A stretch of 64,000 nucleotides of DNA. Source: Dongshaea marina (GTDB lineage: Bacteria > Pseudomonadota > Gammaproteobacteria > Enterobacterales > Aeromonadaceae). The stretch's first letter is position 1; every line of letters begins with the position of its first letter. Below the pieces are notes generated by a model that saw nothing but the letters and a program-made list of their open reading frames with translations, was not told the DNA's origin and did not search any database. The stretch covers positions 1,501,658 through 1,565,657 of the forward strand of contig NZ_CP028897.1 in the NCBI RefSeq assembly GCF_003072645.1, written 5' to 3'. Made by a program: the position numbers and the translations under genes. Below, one piece after another: positions 47,126-56,686 of the stretch.

Positions 47126-48502
47126 TTAAGTGGATGATGATATACAGCCAGGTGTTTGCTGAATGGGGAATTTAAGGGTGAAGCAGCAGCCCTGGCCTGG
47201 CTTACTTTTGACACTGATGTTGCCCCCATGATCGCGAATGATGCCATGGCTTATCGATAATCCAAGCCCGGTGCCTTCACCAACGCCCCTGGTGGTGAAA
47301 AATGGGGTAAAGATCTCTTCTATATGCTGCTCGCTGATCCCTGTGCCATTATCCTCAATCTCAATGATATTCTCTGAATTCCCGTAGTAGCTGTGAATCC
47401 TGATCTTGCCATGGGTATCGATGGCTTCTGCTGCATTTTCCAGCAGGTTATACAGGGCTTGTTTGAGCTGAGGCTCGTTCCCCTGGATTGGGGGTAAGGG
47501 GCTAAGCTCAGTGAGGATGGTTGCACAAGAGCCAAGCCGGCTTCGCAGAGTATCAATACTGATATGGATAATAGAGTTGAGATCAACCGGGCACATATCA
47601 ACCGGGCCATGGCTGGCAAAACTTTTTAGACCATCGACAATATTTTTTACCCGATTTACTCCCTCGAGGGCCTCGAGCATCAGGGGCTCAAAATCTTCCA
47701 TGATGTAGTCGATCTCACTGAGGTTGAATTCATCTATTCTGCGTGAAGGCTGGTCCGTCTCGGGTGAGGTTTCCTGCTGTTTTAAGCATGTCCGGGTAAA
47801 GAGTTTTAGCTGCTTTTGATAGCTCAGTGCGGTGGAGATATTACTCTTGATAAAGCTCAGGGGGTTATTGATCTCATGGGCAATCCCGGCCGAGAGTACT
47901 CCAAGGCTGGCCATTTTTTCAGTCTCTATCAATTTTTTCTGGGTGCTGGTCAGGGATTGTAGAGTCTGATCCAGCTCGTTGCTTGTGTCCACAATGCGTT
48001 GGTCAAGCTCCTGGTTTAACTCGGCGAGCTTGCTATTACTGGCCTTGAGCGAGGTGAGATCCCGATAGCCCCGAAGCGCCGTGAGAATCGAGACCTGGAG
48101 CTTACGTAGGGTGAGCTCACTCTTCATTTTGTAATCATTGATATCGTATTGGATGAGGGTTTGAAGTTCGGGGGCGGATCTCTCCTGGCCTGTTCTCAGA
48201 ACAATTCGTGTCATTGCATTACACAGCTCATCGCGAATGAAGCGCACCAGAGCCAGGCCTTCTTCGTTTGATTCCATGACAATATCCAGCAGGACCAGGG
48301 CGATATCCGGGTGTTGCAGAAACAAGGCTCGGGCCTCTTTGCCGGAATAGGCATGCAGAAGCTTTAGAGGCCGACCAAACAGCTGGCTACTTTGAACCAC
48401 CATCTGGGTCAGAGTGTGCATGTCATCCTCAGCATCGACGATCAGGATCAACCATGGGGATTGGGATTGTTTTAACTCGGAAGAGTCTTGATTGTTATGC
48501 AT
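47126..48502 (-). CDS. Receiver-histidine kinase hybrid, cytoplasmic
   Basis: 458 aa from the ATG at 48502 (AGGGAG upstream). Residues ~15-135: receiver domain (LILIVDAEDDMHTL, VLLDIVMES with the phospho-Asp, LRTGQ). Then a coiled coil (SNSKLAELNQELDQRIVDTSNELDQTL) and HisKA (ASLGVLSAGIAHEINNPLSFIKSN), then HATPase (NLLENAAEAID, DNGTGI, GEGTGLGLSIS). No membrane segment. The receiver-first order means phosphorylation by another kinase may control this one. Divergent from the chemosensory operon (~215 bases), so the two may share regulation or signal. Confidence 0.92.
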   Translation of the reverse strand: MHNNQDSSELKQSQSPWLILIVDAEDDMHTLTQMVVQSSQLFGRPLKLLHAYSGKEARALFLQHPDIALVLLDIVMESNEEGLALVRFIRDELCNAMTRIVLRTGQERSAPELQTLIQYDINDYKMKSELTLRKLQVSILTALRGYRDLTSLKASNSKLAELNQELDQRIVDTSNELDQTLQSLTSTQKKLIETEKMASLGVLSAGIAHEINNPLSFIKSNISTALSYQKQLKLFTRTCLKQQETSPETDQPSRRIDEFNLSEIDYIMEDFEPLMLEALEGVNRVKNIVDGLKSFASHGPVDMCPVDLNSIIHISIDTLRSRLGSCATILTELSPLPPIQGNEPQLKQALYNLLENAAEAIDTHGKIRIHSYYGNSENIIEIEDNGTGISEQHIEEIFTPFFTTRGVGEGTGLGLSISHGIIRDHGGNISVKSKPGQGCCFTLKFPIQQTPGCISSST

Positions 48503-48718
48503 CCTGCTCCCTGACGATGAAAGGTGAACTCGCTTCACTCTATAGATATAGCAATGGGGGGAGGACACGACAAATGTGACACTTGTGAATTTATATACTA
48601 GTTCTTAAGAGAAGTATTCAAATGAGTTGGTTTACAGGTTCTGTGAACCAGTTCATCTCATGTGCGGGGCTGTTTTATGCTTGATTTCTGCTCAGGGGGT
48701 CAGGCTGGAGGCGAACAG

Positions 48719-49090
48719 ATGGCAAAAACCATCCTGATTGTGGATGACTCGGCATCGGTCCGTAAGGTGGTCGGTATGGCCTTACGTGATGCGGGCTATG
48801 AGGTAATTGAAGCCGTCGACGGGGTGGATGCTCTCAGCAAGATGGAGGATCTAAAAAAAGTACATCTCATTATCAGTGATGTTCATATGCCGAACATGGA
48901 TGGGATCAGCTTTTTAAAGGAGGTAAAGCGCAACCCTCGCAGCAAGTTTACCCCTGTCATTATGCTTACCACGGAGTCGGCAGAGGAAAAAATCCGAGAA
49001 GGCAAGGCTGCCGGAGCCAAAGCCTGGGTGACAAAGCCTTTTCGGTCACCCAAGATGCTGGACGCGGTCGCCAAACTGGTAACGCCCTGA
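48719..49090 (+). CDS. cheY: CheY-type response regulator
   Basis: Single receiver domain, 123 aa from the ATG at 48719 with GGAGG upstream. Conserved residues: acidic pair IVDDSASVRK, phospho-Asp in HLIISDVHMPNMDG, Thr in VIMLTTES and Lys in AWVTKPF. The IVDDSASVRKVVGMAL start is like CheY of the VC1395 sort rather than the flagellar CheY3. First gene of a chemosensory operon. Confidence 0.93.
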   Translation: MAKTILIVDDSASVRKVVGMALRDAGYEVIEAVDGVDALSKMEDLKKVHLIISDVHMPNMDGISFLKEVKRNPRSKFTPVIMLTTESAEEKIREGKAAGAKAWVTKPFRSPKMLDAVAKLVTP

Positions 49091-49108
49091 GTTCGATGGG
49101 AGAGAGGG

Positions 49109-49465
49109 ATGGCAGTTACAAGTATCACATGCCACAAGGCCAATGAGGTCTGTCGCCTGACGGTTCATGAGGAGATGACCATCTATACCGCGGCTGAGCA
49201 AAAAAAAATTCTGCTGCATTGGTTGCAGGAGGGATCTGAGATCCAGCTTAACCTTGCAGGAGTGAGTGAGGTGGATAGTGCCGGGCTGCAGTTACTCCTC
49301 CTATTACAAAACGAGGCTGAGCTTGCCCGGAAAAAGGTGCATTTTGTTGAGATGAGTGACGCACTACAGGAGGTGTTGAGGTTATTGCACCTGCAGGGGC
49401 GTTTTTCTGAGAATACCAGGACAGGTTTGGAAGTGGAAGCTGCCGATGAGCCCGAGAAAGAGTGA
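49109..49465 (+). CDS. STAS-domain protein of the chemosensory operon
   Basis: 118 aa. STAS/anti-sigma-antagonist-like: CRLTVHEEMTIYTAAEQKKILLHWL, and EIQLNLAGVSEVDSAGLQLLLLL, where the Ser of DSAG is the phosphorylatable position in SpoIIAA-type proteins. A STAS gene between cheY and cheA occurs in some non-flagellar or accessory chemotaxis clusters of Vibrio and relatives. Its end overlaps the cheA start by 20 bases. Confidence 0.87.
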   Translation: MAVTSITCHKANEVCRLTVHEEMTIYTAAEQKKILLHWLQEGSEIQLNLAGVSEVDSAGLQLLLLLQNEAELARKKVHFVEMSDALQEVLRLLHLQGRFSENTRTGLEVEAADEPEKE

Positions 49466-51647
49466 ACCTGAAGAGGTCGTAGAAGTATTCGCCGAAGAGA
49501 CAGAGCAGATGCTCTGTGAGATGGAGGCGGCGTTACTGGCTTTAGAGGACTCTCCCCAGGATTCGGAGCAACTGAACCGGGCGTTTCGTACCATGCATAC
49601 CATCAAGGGGGCTGCCGGCCTGTTTGGTTTTGACCCTATTGTCAACTTTGCCCATCAGTTGGAGGGGGAGCTCTCCAGCCTCAGAGATGGTGAGCATCTT
49701 GCTGATCCCAAGCTTATCGCGTTATTACTGCGTTGTAAGGATCATGCCAGTCAGCTGGCAGCAGAGATCTTAAATCATGGTGAAGTGTCAGAGCCCTTGT
49801 TGCAAGAGGGGCAGCAACTCCTCGTACAGTTGTTCGGCGATGAGGTATCTCACTCTATCTTGAAACAGCCTGTTGAAGCAGAACGCCCGGAAGCTTCGGG
49901 GAGCGGATCTCAATATTGGCTGATTCTCCTCCAGTTCAAGCGCGATTCGCTGCGTAACGGTCTGGATCCCCTGTCTTTTATCCGCTATCTCTCGACCTTA
50001 GGTTCACTTGTCGATGTGATCACTCTATTCCCGGACTCCTTGCTGGGCTCTCAAATGGATGCAGAAGGTTGTTACCTGGGTTTTTGTATCACCTTTAAGA
50101 GTGAGGTGACCAAGGCGCGTATCCAGGAGGTGTTTGAGTTTGTTGAAGATGACTGTGACATCCAGATCTTGCCGCCATCTCAGCAGCAGCTATTCCAGGC
50201 TTTATTGGAAGAGCTGCCCTATGTTCATCAGCTGCACCTAAGAGAGGTGTTGAACCGGCTCTTTCCCCAGCCTTTAACACAGCCTGAGGGGTCAGCAACC
50301 CCACTTCAACAGGCAGTCCCATTAAACCCGATCCAAACCCCTTGCGTGAGACGAGTCATCTCTCAAACATCCCAAGACGATCCCCCTGTGCGCTATGCCT
50401 TATCTCCCGAGCCTTCGGAAAAGAAGCGAGCCATCAATACCCAGGATCTTAGTTATATTCGAATCGATGCCCATAAGCTCAGTGAGCTGATTGACCAGGT
50501 GGGCGAGCTCGTCATCTCAGGGGCGGCGATTAAATTATTACTGACCCATTATCAGATCCCGGATGTGGATGATGTGCTGGGGCGAATAGAGAGTCAGCTT
50601 GAGGAGATCCGTGACAGTGCACTGAGACTCCGAATGGTCCAGATAGAGGATACTTTTATCCGTTTTCGACGGGTGGTGCGAGATTTGAGCCGTGAGTTGG
50701 GTAAGGAGGTGGTACTGACTATCCAGGGGGGGAGAGTGAGCTGGATAAGAGCATGGTTGAAAAAGTCTATGATCCCCTGATTCACCTGGTGCGTAATGCA
50801 TTAGATCATGGCATTGAGTCACCTGAAAAACGCAAACAATCGGGTAAGCCTTCACAGGGGCAGCTGACCCTCAAGGCAAGTCATGATTCCGGGCAGATCG
50901 TGATTGAGGTGATGGACGATGGCCAGGGAATCGATCCCCAGATGCTGCGAGAAGCAGCCGAGCAATCCGGCCGATTAGACTCAGGAGAGATTCTTTCTGA
51001 GGAGCAGCTCTTCCAACTGGTGTTTGAGCCCGGGTTTAGTACTCACCGCGAGGCAGACCACCTCTCGGGGAGAGGGGTAGGAATGGATGTCGTCAAGGGT
51101 GCGGTAGAAGGGCTGCGGGGAAGTGTGGCGCTCTATAGTGAACAGGGCGTCGGGACAAGGGTCACCCTGCGTTTGCCGCTGACGGTTGCGATTATCGATG
51201 GCTTTCTGGTTGACGTTTGTGGCTCGAGCTATGTCATTCCCTTGAGCATGGTTGATGAATGCATTGAGCTCGAAGAGCAAGACAGACAATCTCAGCTTGA
51301 GAACCAGTATTTCAACCTTAGGGGGAGCTGGTGCCCTACCTGGATCTGGGGGAGTTTTTCAAGGTGCCTGGCTATCAGAGAGCGGAGGGGATCAGCAACC
51401 TGGTAGTGGTTCGCTATCTGCAGCAAAGGATGGGCCTTCTGGTCGATCGCCTGCAGGGGAGTATCAAACGGTCATTAAACCGATGGGGCAGATATTTCAG
51501 GGGCTTGAAGGGATCTGTGGCGCAACGGTTCTAGGCTGTGGAGATATTGCTCTGATCCTGGATATTCACGGTTTATTCCGCTTGCTTACTTATCAGTCTC
51601 AATCAAGGTTAGGGGTCAGTTATCAGGGAGAATCACAGGATGGATGA
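49446..51647 (+). CDS. cheA: Chemotaxis histidine kinase CheA, three frameshifts
   Basis: Complete CheA spread over several frames. Hpt domain with phospho-His51 (FRTMHTIKGAAGLFG), a long linker, dimerisation helices (RIDAHKLSELIDQVGELVISGAAI), catalytic ATPase (HLVRNALDHGIE, DDGQGID, GRGVGMDVVK) and CheW-like C-terminus (VVVRYLQQRMGLLVDRLQG, ICGATVLGCGDIALILDI). Breaks occur at G7 (50726-50732), G5 (51321-51325) and G4 (51456-51459). One added G at each gives QGGESELDKSMVEK, FNLRGELVPYLDLG and RLQGEYQTVIKPM, all standard family sequence, for a product of ~734 aa. Three one-base deficits in one gene, all in G runs, point to base-calling rather than decay. Confidence 0.87.
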
Positions 51648-52248
51648 GAGCACAGACAAGGTGTTGGCTGGGGAGGAGATGGCATACCAGTACCTTACTT
51701 TTGAAGTGGGACAGGAGCGGCTTGCGGTCAGCATCTCGGATGTCAAAGAGCTGATCGAGGTCGATACCATCACGCCTGTGCCCATGATGCCGGAATTTAT
51801 CCTGGGAGTGAGCAATCTCAGGGGAACAGTGATCCCCATCCTTGATCTGGCGGCTCGATTGGGACGCGCTCCCTGCCAGCTCACCAAAAATAGCAGCATA
51901 GTCCTGGTTGAGCACCCGATGGCGGAAGGTATTCAGCTTATTGGCATGCTGGTGGATGAGGTCAATGAGATTTTAGAGATAGGGGCAGACCATATTCAAC
52001 CTACCCCAAGCTTCGGCGTGGATATACGTCATGACTTCATCCAGGCGATGGGGCGGGTCGGCGAGGAGTTTATTATTTTACTGGATATTCATCACGTCCT
52101 TTGCTCTGAAGAGATCTCTGCACTGGAGCAGTTTGGGCAGCAAGTCGGGAATTATCCTGAACAAGAGTCATTAAAGGGGAAGAGGGATGAAATATCTACT
52201 CATATTACTCGTGTGCTTTGCAGGCAAGACCTTGGCTCTGGAATTTGA
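51640..52248 (+). CDS. cheW: CheW coupling protein, C-terminal end uncertain
   Basis: Links CheA to receptors. The CheW fold is clear (QYLTFEVGQERLAVSISDVKELI, PEFILGVSNLRGTVIPILDLAARLG, IGMLVDEVNEILEI, HDFIQAMGRVGEEFIILLDIHHVL). As written the frame runs to 52248, 62 bases into the next gene, ending in an atypical basic tail. One more G in the G4 run at 52176-52179 would give ESLKGEEG and a TGA at 52188-52190 overlapping the next ATG, a much more usual arrangement. The true end is probably 52190. The start overlaps cheA. Confidence 0.88.
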   Translation: MDESTDKVLAGEEMAYQYLTFEVGQERLAVSISDVKELIEVDTITPVPMMPEFILGVSNLRGTVIPILDLAARLGRAPCQLTKNSSIVLVEHPMAEGIQLIGMLVDEVNEILEIGADHIQPTPSFGVDIRHDFIQAMGRVGEEFIILLDIHHVLCSEEISALEQFGQQVGNYPEQESLKGKRDEISTHITRVLCRQDLGSGI

Positions 52249-53098
52249 GCACGTGATGACTTTTGGGTCTAAGGGCAGTGGCCCGGGTCAGTTCCGTTAT
52301 GTCGAAGATTTTGCCCTGGCGCACAATGGCACACATCTGTTGGTGACGGATGCTTCCCACTCCTGGGTTCAGGTCTTTGATAAAAAAACCGGAAAGTATA
52401 TTACCCGTTTCGGCGGAAAGGGAGATGAACCACAGAACCTGGATAAACCGGAAGGTGTCTCGGTTGCGCCCGATGGGCGGATCTTTGTTGCGGATTACGC
52501 ATCGGGATACGTCAAGATCTATGACAAGAACTATCGTTGGCTCAAGACCTTTAGCGGTTATGGGACGGCTCCGGGAGAAACCCGCAAGTCCGAGTTCAGT
52601 GACATTTATGATGGGCGTTATTATCTCCCAGAAGCTGGAAATCATAGGGTGAGCGTGTGGGATCTCCAGGGCAACTTCCAGTTTCTCTTTGGAGGCAAAG
52701 GTGACGGCCAGGGGCAGATGAATAACCCGGAAGCAACTAAATTCAGCAGCGATGGAAAACTCTATCTTTCTGATCTAAAGAACAACCGTGTTCAGGTGTT
52801 TGATGCCAAAGGGAAGTTTCTTTTTGCCTGGGGTCAGAAGGGCATCGGAGATGGTCAATTTGTTGCGAATTCAGGTTTAGCATTGGATCGTGACGACAAT
52901 GTATATGTTGCCGAGATTGGCAATAACCGCATTCAGGTATTTAACCACCAAGGCAAGTTTCTCACGAAATGGGGTAGTAAAGGCTCAGGGGAAGGTCAAT
53001 TTGGAAATCTGCATGGGGTATTTGTCGATAAATCCAGTGGCTGGGTTTATGTGGCGGATACAGCGAATAATCGCGTACAGGTTTTTCGCCAAAAGTAG
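52187..53098 (+). CDS. Secreted NHL-repeat beta-propeller protein in the chemosensory operon
   Basis: 303 aa with a signal peptide (MKYLLILLVCFAGKTLA). The mature part consists of about six NHL repeats; recurring blocks are GQFRYVEDFALA, DKPEGVSVAPDGRIFVADY, NNRVQVFDAKGKFLFAWGQKG, SGLALDRDDNVYVAEIGNNRIQVFN, and LHGVFVDKSSGWVYVADTANNRVQVF. This predicts a closed six-bladed propeller in the periplasm. It sits between cheW and a chemoreceptor with a large periplasmic domain and is apparently co-transcribed (ATG overlapping the probable cheW stop; AAAGGGGA upstream). A ligand-binding partner of that receptor is a reasonable inference. Confidence 0.85.
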   Translation: MKYLLILLVCFAGKTLALEFEHVMTFGSKGSGPGQFRYVEDFALAHNGTHLLVTDASHSWVQVFDKKTGKYITRFGGKGDEPQNLDKPEGVSVAPDGRIFVADYASGYVKIYDKNYRWLKTFSGYGTAPGETRKSEFSDIYDGRYYLPEAGNHRVSVWDLQGNFQFLFGGKGDGQGQMNNPEATKFSSDGKLYLSDLKNNRVQVFDAKGKFLFAWGQKGIGDGQFVANSGLALDRDDNVYVAEIGNNRIQVFNHQGKFLTKWGSKGSGEGQFGNLHGVFVDKSSGWVYVADTANNRVQVFRQK

Positions 53099-53140
53099 AT
53101 TGAGCGGCATGTCATGGATGAGCGATAAAGGGATGTGATT

Positions 53141-55156
53141 ATGCGAGCGATAGGCATTAAGTACAGTGTATCTAACTGGATGGGGCTGTTTGGAAAGACG
53201 CTGCTCGCTTTTATGGTGATGGTGCTCTGTTTGTTGGTTGTTGGTGGCGTGGGCTTACTCTTTATCTGGAAGGTTCAGGATGAGGTCAAGCTGCTGACCG
53301 GAGAAGTCACTCCAGTGAATCGCCTGGTCATTTCATTGACTCATACGATGCAAGATACTCATCTGGAGTTAGCCAAGAGTCGCTTGGAAAAAAACCGGCA
53401 ACAGATGATTGAACAAAAGGAGGTGCTGGAGAAGCATCATGAGAGTTTTAGCAACGACTTAAGTGAGCTGGAGACCTTATTTAAAGGTTCAAAGTTTCTC
53501 GTTGAGCTGGGCCCTCTTCAGTCAGCGCAACATGACTTTTTTACTATGGGTTTCCAAATGCTTGAGCTACTTCAGGTAAAAGGTGAGTTGGAGAGTCTTT
53601 TATCCGCAGAGCAGCGTACCGTCCAGAAAAAATTTCAGGCAGCTTTGCAAGTGATTAATGATCTCAAGCACAGGGTGCAAGCCGATCTTCACGAAAGCGA
53701 AGATTCGACCAAGACACTTCTTCAATCAGGGGTTGCGACTCAAGATGAGATTGAAGAGAGGCTCGCCCATCTTTTTGAGGTGAGTATCCCTTTGTTAGAG
53801 GGAGCAGAGGTGCTTGCGGGTTATCTTTTTCAGAAAGAGGAGATTATTGCGAGCTATCTCATCACCACAGATAATAATCAGCTCAAATCATTGGAGCAGA
53901 AGTTCAGCGCCTTGAGTCAGAAGGTCTCCCTCAGGCTTAAAAGAGTGATACAAAGGGCTGAATACGCAGGTTTGGTGATAGATCCCACTGTTTTGCAGCA
54001 AACCATACAGCAGTTTGATCAAGTTGCAACGGATCCTCAGGGGATTTTTGCCCTGAGATTACGCTCTCTTGAAACTCTTGCGATGCTGACCAGCCTGGAG
54101 TCTACACTCGAGCAGCGAACACACTTGATTGACTCAGAGCTCAGCCAGCTCTCTGATACCTCGCTCGAGCGAAATAACTATTCGTTACAGAGCACCCAAG
54201 ATATTGTTTCTGATGCCGTATTTGTGGTGATCCTGATGATTATTCTGGGAGCCGTAATCGGGATCTTATTTTCGATTTTTTACACCCGCTCCATTATTTT
54301 ACCCCTGATCTCGGCGGAAGGTTTTGCCAGAAAAATTACCAAAGGCGAGCTGGTTCAGCGCCTGGATATCCGGCGTGGCGATGAGATCGGAAGCCTGGTT
54401 GATTCGCTCAATGCCATGGCTGAAAGCTTAAAAGGGGTGGTGCTTAGTGTGGGCCAGACAACCCGTCATGTGACCTCCGGCTGCGCCGAACTCGATCAGT
54501 CGATCCAGGGAATTTCTACCAGAGCGATGAGCCAGGCAGCTTCAATCGAGGAGATATCTTCTTCTTTGGTTGAAATTAATACCAATATCCAGCAGAACTC
54601 TGAAAATGCATCCCGGACCAATGAGATTTCGGCCAAAGCTTCCCTGGATGCCGCCAAGGTCGGCGAGGCAATGGAACAGACCATGAAGGCGATGCAGTCC
54701 ATCGATAGTAAGATGGTGGTGATCGATGAGATAGGACGAAAGACCAATTTACTTGCCCTCAATGCCGCAATAGAAGCGGCTCGAGCCGGGGAGCAGGGGC
54801 GAGGGTTTGCCGTGGTCGCAGCCGAGGTAAGGAAATTGGCAGAGTCCAGTCAACAGGCTGCCTCTGAGATCATCGAGCTTACCAACTCAAGTGTGGATAT
54901 ATCTCAGCAAGCCGGAGAGATGCTCTCAAGGCTGGTCCCGGATATCGAGCATGTCGCTGAGCTTATTCATGAAATCAGTGGCGCCAGCAGTGAACAAAGC
55001 TCAGGTGTAGAGCTGATCAGTACCGCAATTCATGAGCTTGATGCCGCGATTCAGCAAAATGTCAGCGTTACGGAAAATATGGCTGAAACCTCTAATGATC
55101 TCTCTGGAAAGGCTGAAAAACTTCAGTTGGAGATGAGCTTCTTTAAAACGAGTTGA
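53141..55156 (+). CDS. Methyl-accepting chemotaxis protein with large periplasmic domain
   Basis: 671 aa from the ATG at 53141 (AAAGGG at a good distance; the upstream GTG at 53135 is too close). First membrane span at ~15-45 ([23 protein letters not shown]), a helical periplasmic sensor of about 310 residues, second span near 365-390 ([20 protein letters not shown]), HAMP ([27 protein letters not shown]), then the signalling helix with the conserved hairpin [40 protein letters not shown]. No NWETF-type CheR docking peptide at the C-terminus. It stands after the NHL gene, a possible soluble ligand sensor. Confidence 0.93.
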   Translation: MRAIGIKYSVSNWMGLFGKTLLAFMVMVLCLLVVGGVGLLFIWKVQDEVKLLTGEVTPVNRLVISLTHTMQDTHLELAKSRLEKNRQQMIEQKEVLEKHHESFSNDLSELETLFKGSKFLVELGPLQSAQHDFFTMGFQMLELLQVKGELESLLSAEQRTVQKKFQAALQVINDLKHRVQADLHESEDSTKTLLQSGVATQDEIEERLAHLFEVSIPLLEGAEVLAGYLFQKEEIIASYLITTDNNQLKSLEQKFSALSQKVSLRLKRVIQRAEYAGLVIDPTVLQQTIQQFDQVATDPQGIFALRLRSLETLAMLTSLESTLEQRTHLIDSELSQLSDTSLERNNYSLQSTQDIVSDAVFVVILMIILGAVIGILFSIFYTRSIILPLISAEGFARKITKGELVQRLDIRRGDEIGSLVDSLNAMAESLKGVVLSVGQTTRHVTSGCAELDQSIQGISTRAMSQAASIEEISSSLVEINTNIQQNSENASRTNEISAKASLDAAKVGEAMEQTMKAMQSIDSKMVVIDEIGRKTNLLALNAAIEAARAGEQGRGFAVVAAEVRKLAESSQQAASEIIELTNSSVDISQQAGEMLSRLVPDIEHVAELIHEISGASSEQSSGVELISTAIHELDAAIQQNVSVTENMAETSNDLSGKAEKLQLEMSFFKTS

Positions 55157-55188
55157 GCTGTTGGGGGACATAAGCTTCGGAGGAATAT

Positions 55189-56451
55189 ATGCAGCAAGGA
55201 ATGCACAGGGCGCGGCCCTATCGTCGGTTATTACCCCTCATCATTCTCGGTCTTTTTCCCCTGTGGATCCTGAGTCTATGGGTGTTTTGGGCGGCAACAG
55301 CGCTGGTTGGATCTGCCATCACTCCTGTGGAGTTTTATCGGCAGCTCTCCCTGCTTCTGATTGCTGTGAGCCTGCTGGTTGTCTTGTCTGCTCTGCTCCT
55401 GTCTAAATATGTGCTTGGCCATAAGGCTCAGGAAGAGCTCATGGCAGATCACCTGGCTCAGGGAGATTTGACCAAACGGCTTGAGGCTGTCTCAAACCAT
55501 GAGGGCAAAGATCTCATCGCGAAGCTTGCGAAGGCCAGGGAGCGCTTATGGCAAGGGTGGGATTCACTCTCGTGCTTAGCTTCAGGACTCGAGAGACTCT
55601 CCGGGCCTGCCAGGGCGGCCGCTCAAGCCGCTGAGGCTACTTTGGAGAAACCACAACAAGATATCCATTATCATAATCCACTCGGAGCCATGACTTCGCA
55701 AATGCAACAGAGTCTCGAGAAATCCCATAAGAGCATCGAGCTCATCAATGAGATTAACTATCAGATGAAGCGCGGCGAGGGAGCAGTTGAACAAAACCTC
55801 GAAGCGATACGACGGATCAATAGCCGAATCAGCCTCATCGAGGATATTTCTTACAAAACCAACCTATTGTCATTGAATGCTGCGATCGAGGCTGCACGGG
55901 CGGGAGAGCAGGGCAAGGGCTTTGGCGTGGTTGCTTCAGAAGTCCGAAAGCTTGCTGAAAACAGCAGGGGACTTGCTCAGGAGATCAGCGAGCTTGCTTC
56001 ATCGAGTGTAGAGACGGCCGAGCATGCCTGGGAGGTACTGCAAGGCTTACCTCTTAAAATGCTACAGGCAGCATCGCTAGGGGAGGAAAGCGTTAAGCTA
56101 TCTCACACCCAACTGGAGAAAATAGAGGTCCTGGGGGAGTTACTGGGTCAGCAAGAGCAGGTGTTCCAGGTGAAGCAAACCCATCTTAGGAGCCTCACGG
56201 ATTCGGTGGATGCGTTATTGAAACATTCAGAGCAGCTGAAACAGGGGCTGGTTTTTTTTGAGTCTGCTAAAACACAAGAGGGTATTCCGACAATCAAGCC
56301 CCTTGAAGTGGCCAGCGATCCAGAGGCGGTCGAGTTTTCGCAGGTGGTCGAGCTTGAGGAAATGAGGCCATTCAATGAACAGGACCGTCATTCAGAACCA
56401 GTGTTGGTGATAGAGGATGGGTTTAATGAGAAGCATTATAAGAAGTTCTGA
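55189..56451 (+). CDS. Second chemoreceptor, short and without a large periplasmic domain
   Basis: 420 aa. Two membrane spans near the N-terminus (~13-40 and ~52-72) separated by only about a dozen residues, a HAMP-like segment ([19 protein letters not shown]), and an MCP signalling domain with the hairpin [46 protein letters not shown]. The signalling helices are shorter than those of the neighbouring receptor. The C-terminal tail (~350-420) is acidic and unlike typical MCPs. It may sense through the membrane or signal from the NHL/MCP pair. GGAGGA ribosome site. Confidence 0.88.
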   Translation: MQQGMHRARPYRRLLPLIILGLFPLWILSLWVFWAATALVGSAITPVEFYRQLSLLLIAVSLLVVLSALLLSKYVLGHKAQEELMADHLAQGDLTKRLEAVSNHEGKDLIAKLAKARERLWQGWDSLSCLASGLERLSGPARAAAQAAEATLEKPQQDIHYHNPLGAMTSQMQQSLEKSHKSIELINEINYQMKRGEGAVEQNLEAIRRINSRISLIEDISYKTNLLSLNAAIEAARAGEQGKGFGVVASEVRKLAENSRGLAQEISELASSSVETAEHAWEVLQGLPLKMLQAASLGEESVKLSHTQLEKIEVLGELLGQQEQVFQVKQTHLRSLTDSVDALLKHSEQLKQGLVFFESAKTQEGIPTIKPLEVASDPEAVEFSQVVELEEMRPFNEQDRHSEPVLVIEDGFNEKHYKKF

Positions 56452-56626
56452 TTTTTCACTAGAGCGTTTTCCAGATAAACCGGTTCATCTCATGAAAGCA
56501 GCTTTGACTTTGATCGCTGACTCGCAAGTCACATCCATGTTGCTCTACTGCAGCATCCTTGCTGCAGAAGGTCAGCTTAACAAAGCAAAGCTCAAAGCAG
56601 CACTTGAACTTGAGGGGCGGGAATAA
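56426..56626 (+). CDS. Small protein of the chemosensory operon, 66 aa
   Basis: Start at 56426 (AGAGG nine bases upstream) inside the end of the receptor gene; an ATG at 56417 is also in frame. Helical, with [50 protein letters not shown]. No family recognised. It lies between the receptor and cheR in the same direction, with the spacing of an operon gene, so it may be real, but evidence is limited to context and ribosome site. Confidence 0.55.
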   Translation: MRSIIRSSDFSLERFPDKPVHLMKAALTLIADSQVTSMLLYCSILAAEGQLNKAKLKAALELEGRE

Positions 56627-56686
56627 CTACCCGGATTAAACCAAAAATGCTCTAGTGTCATCAGAGCTTAGCCAGAGGATAGCGGA

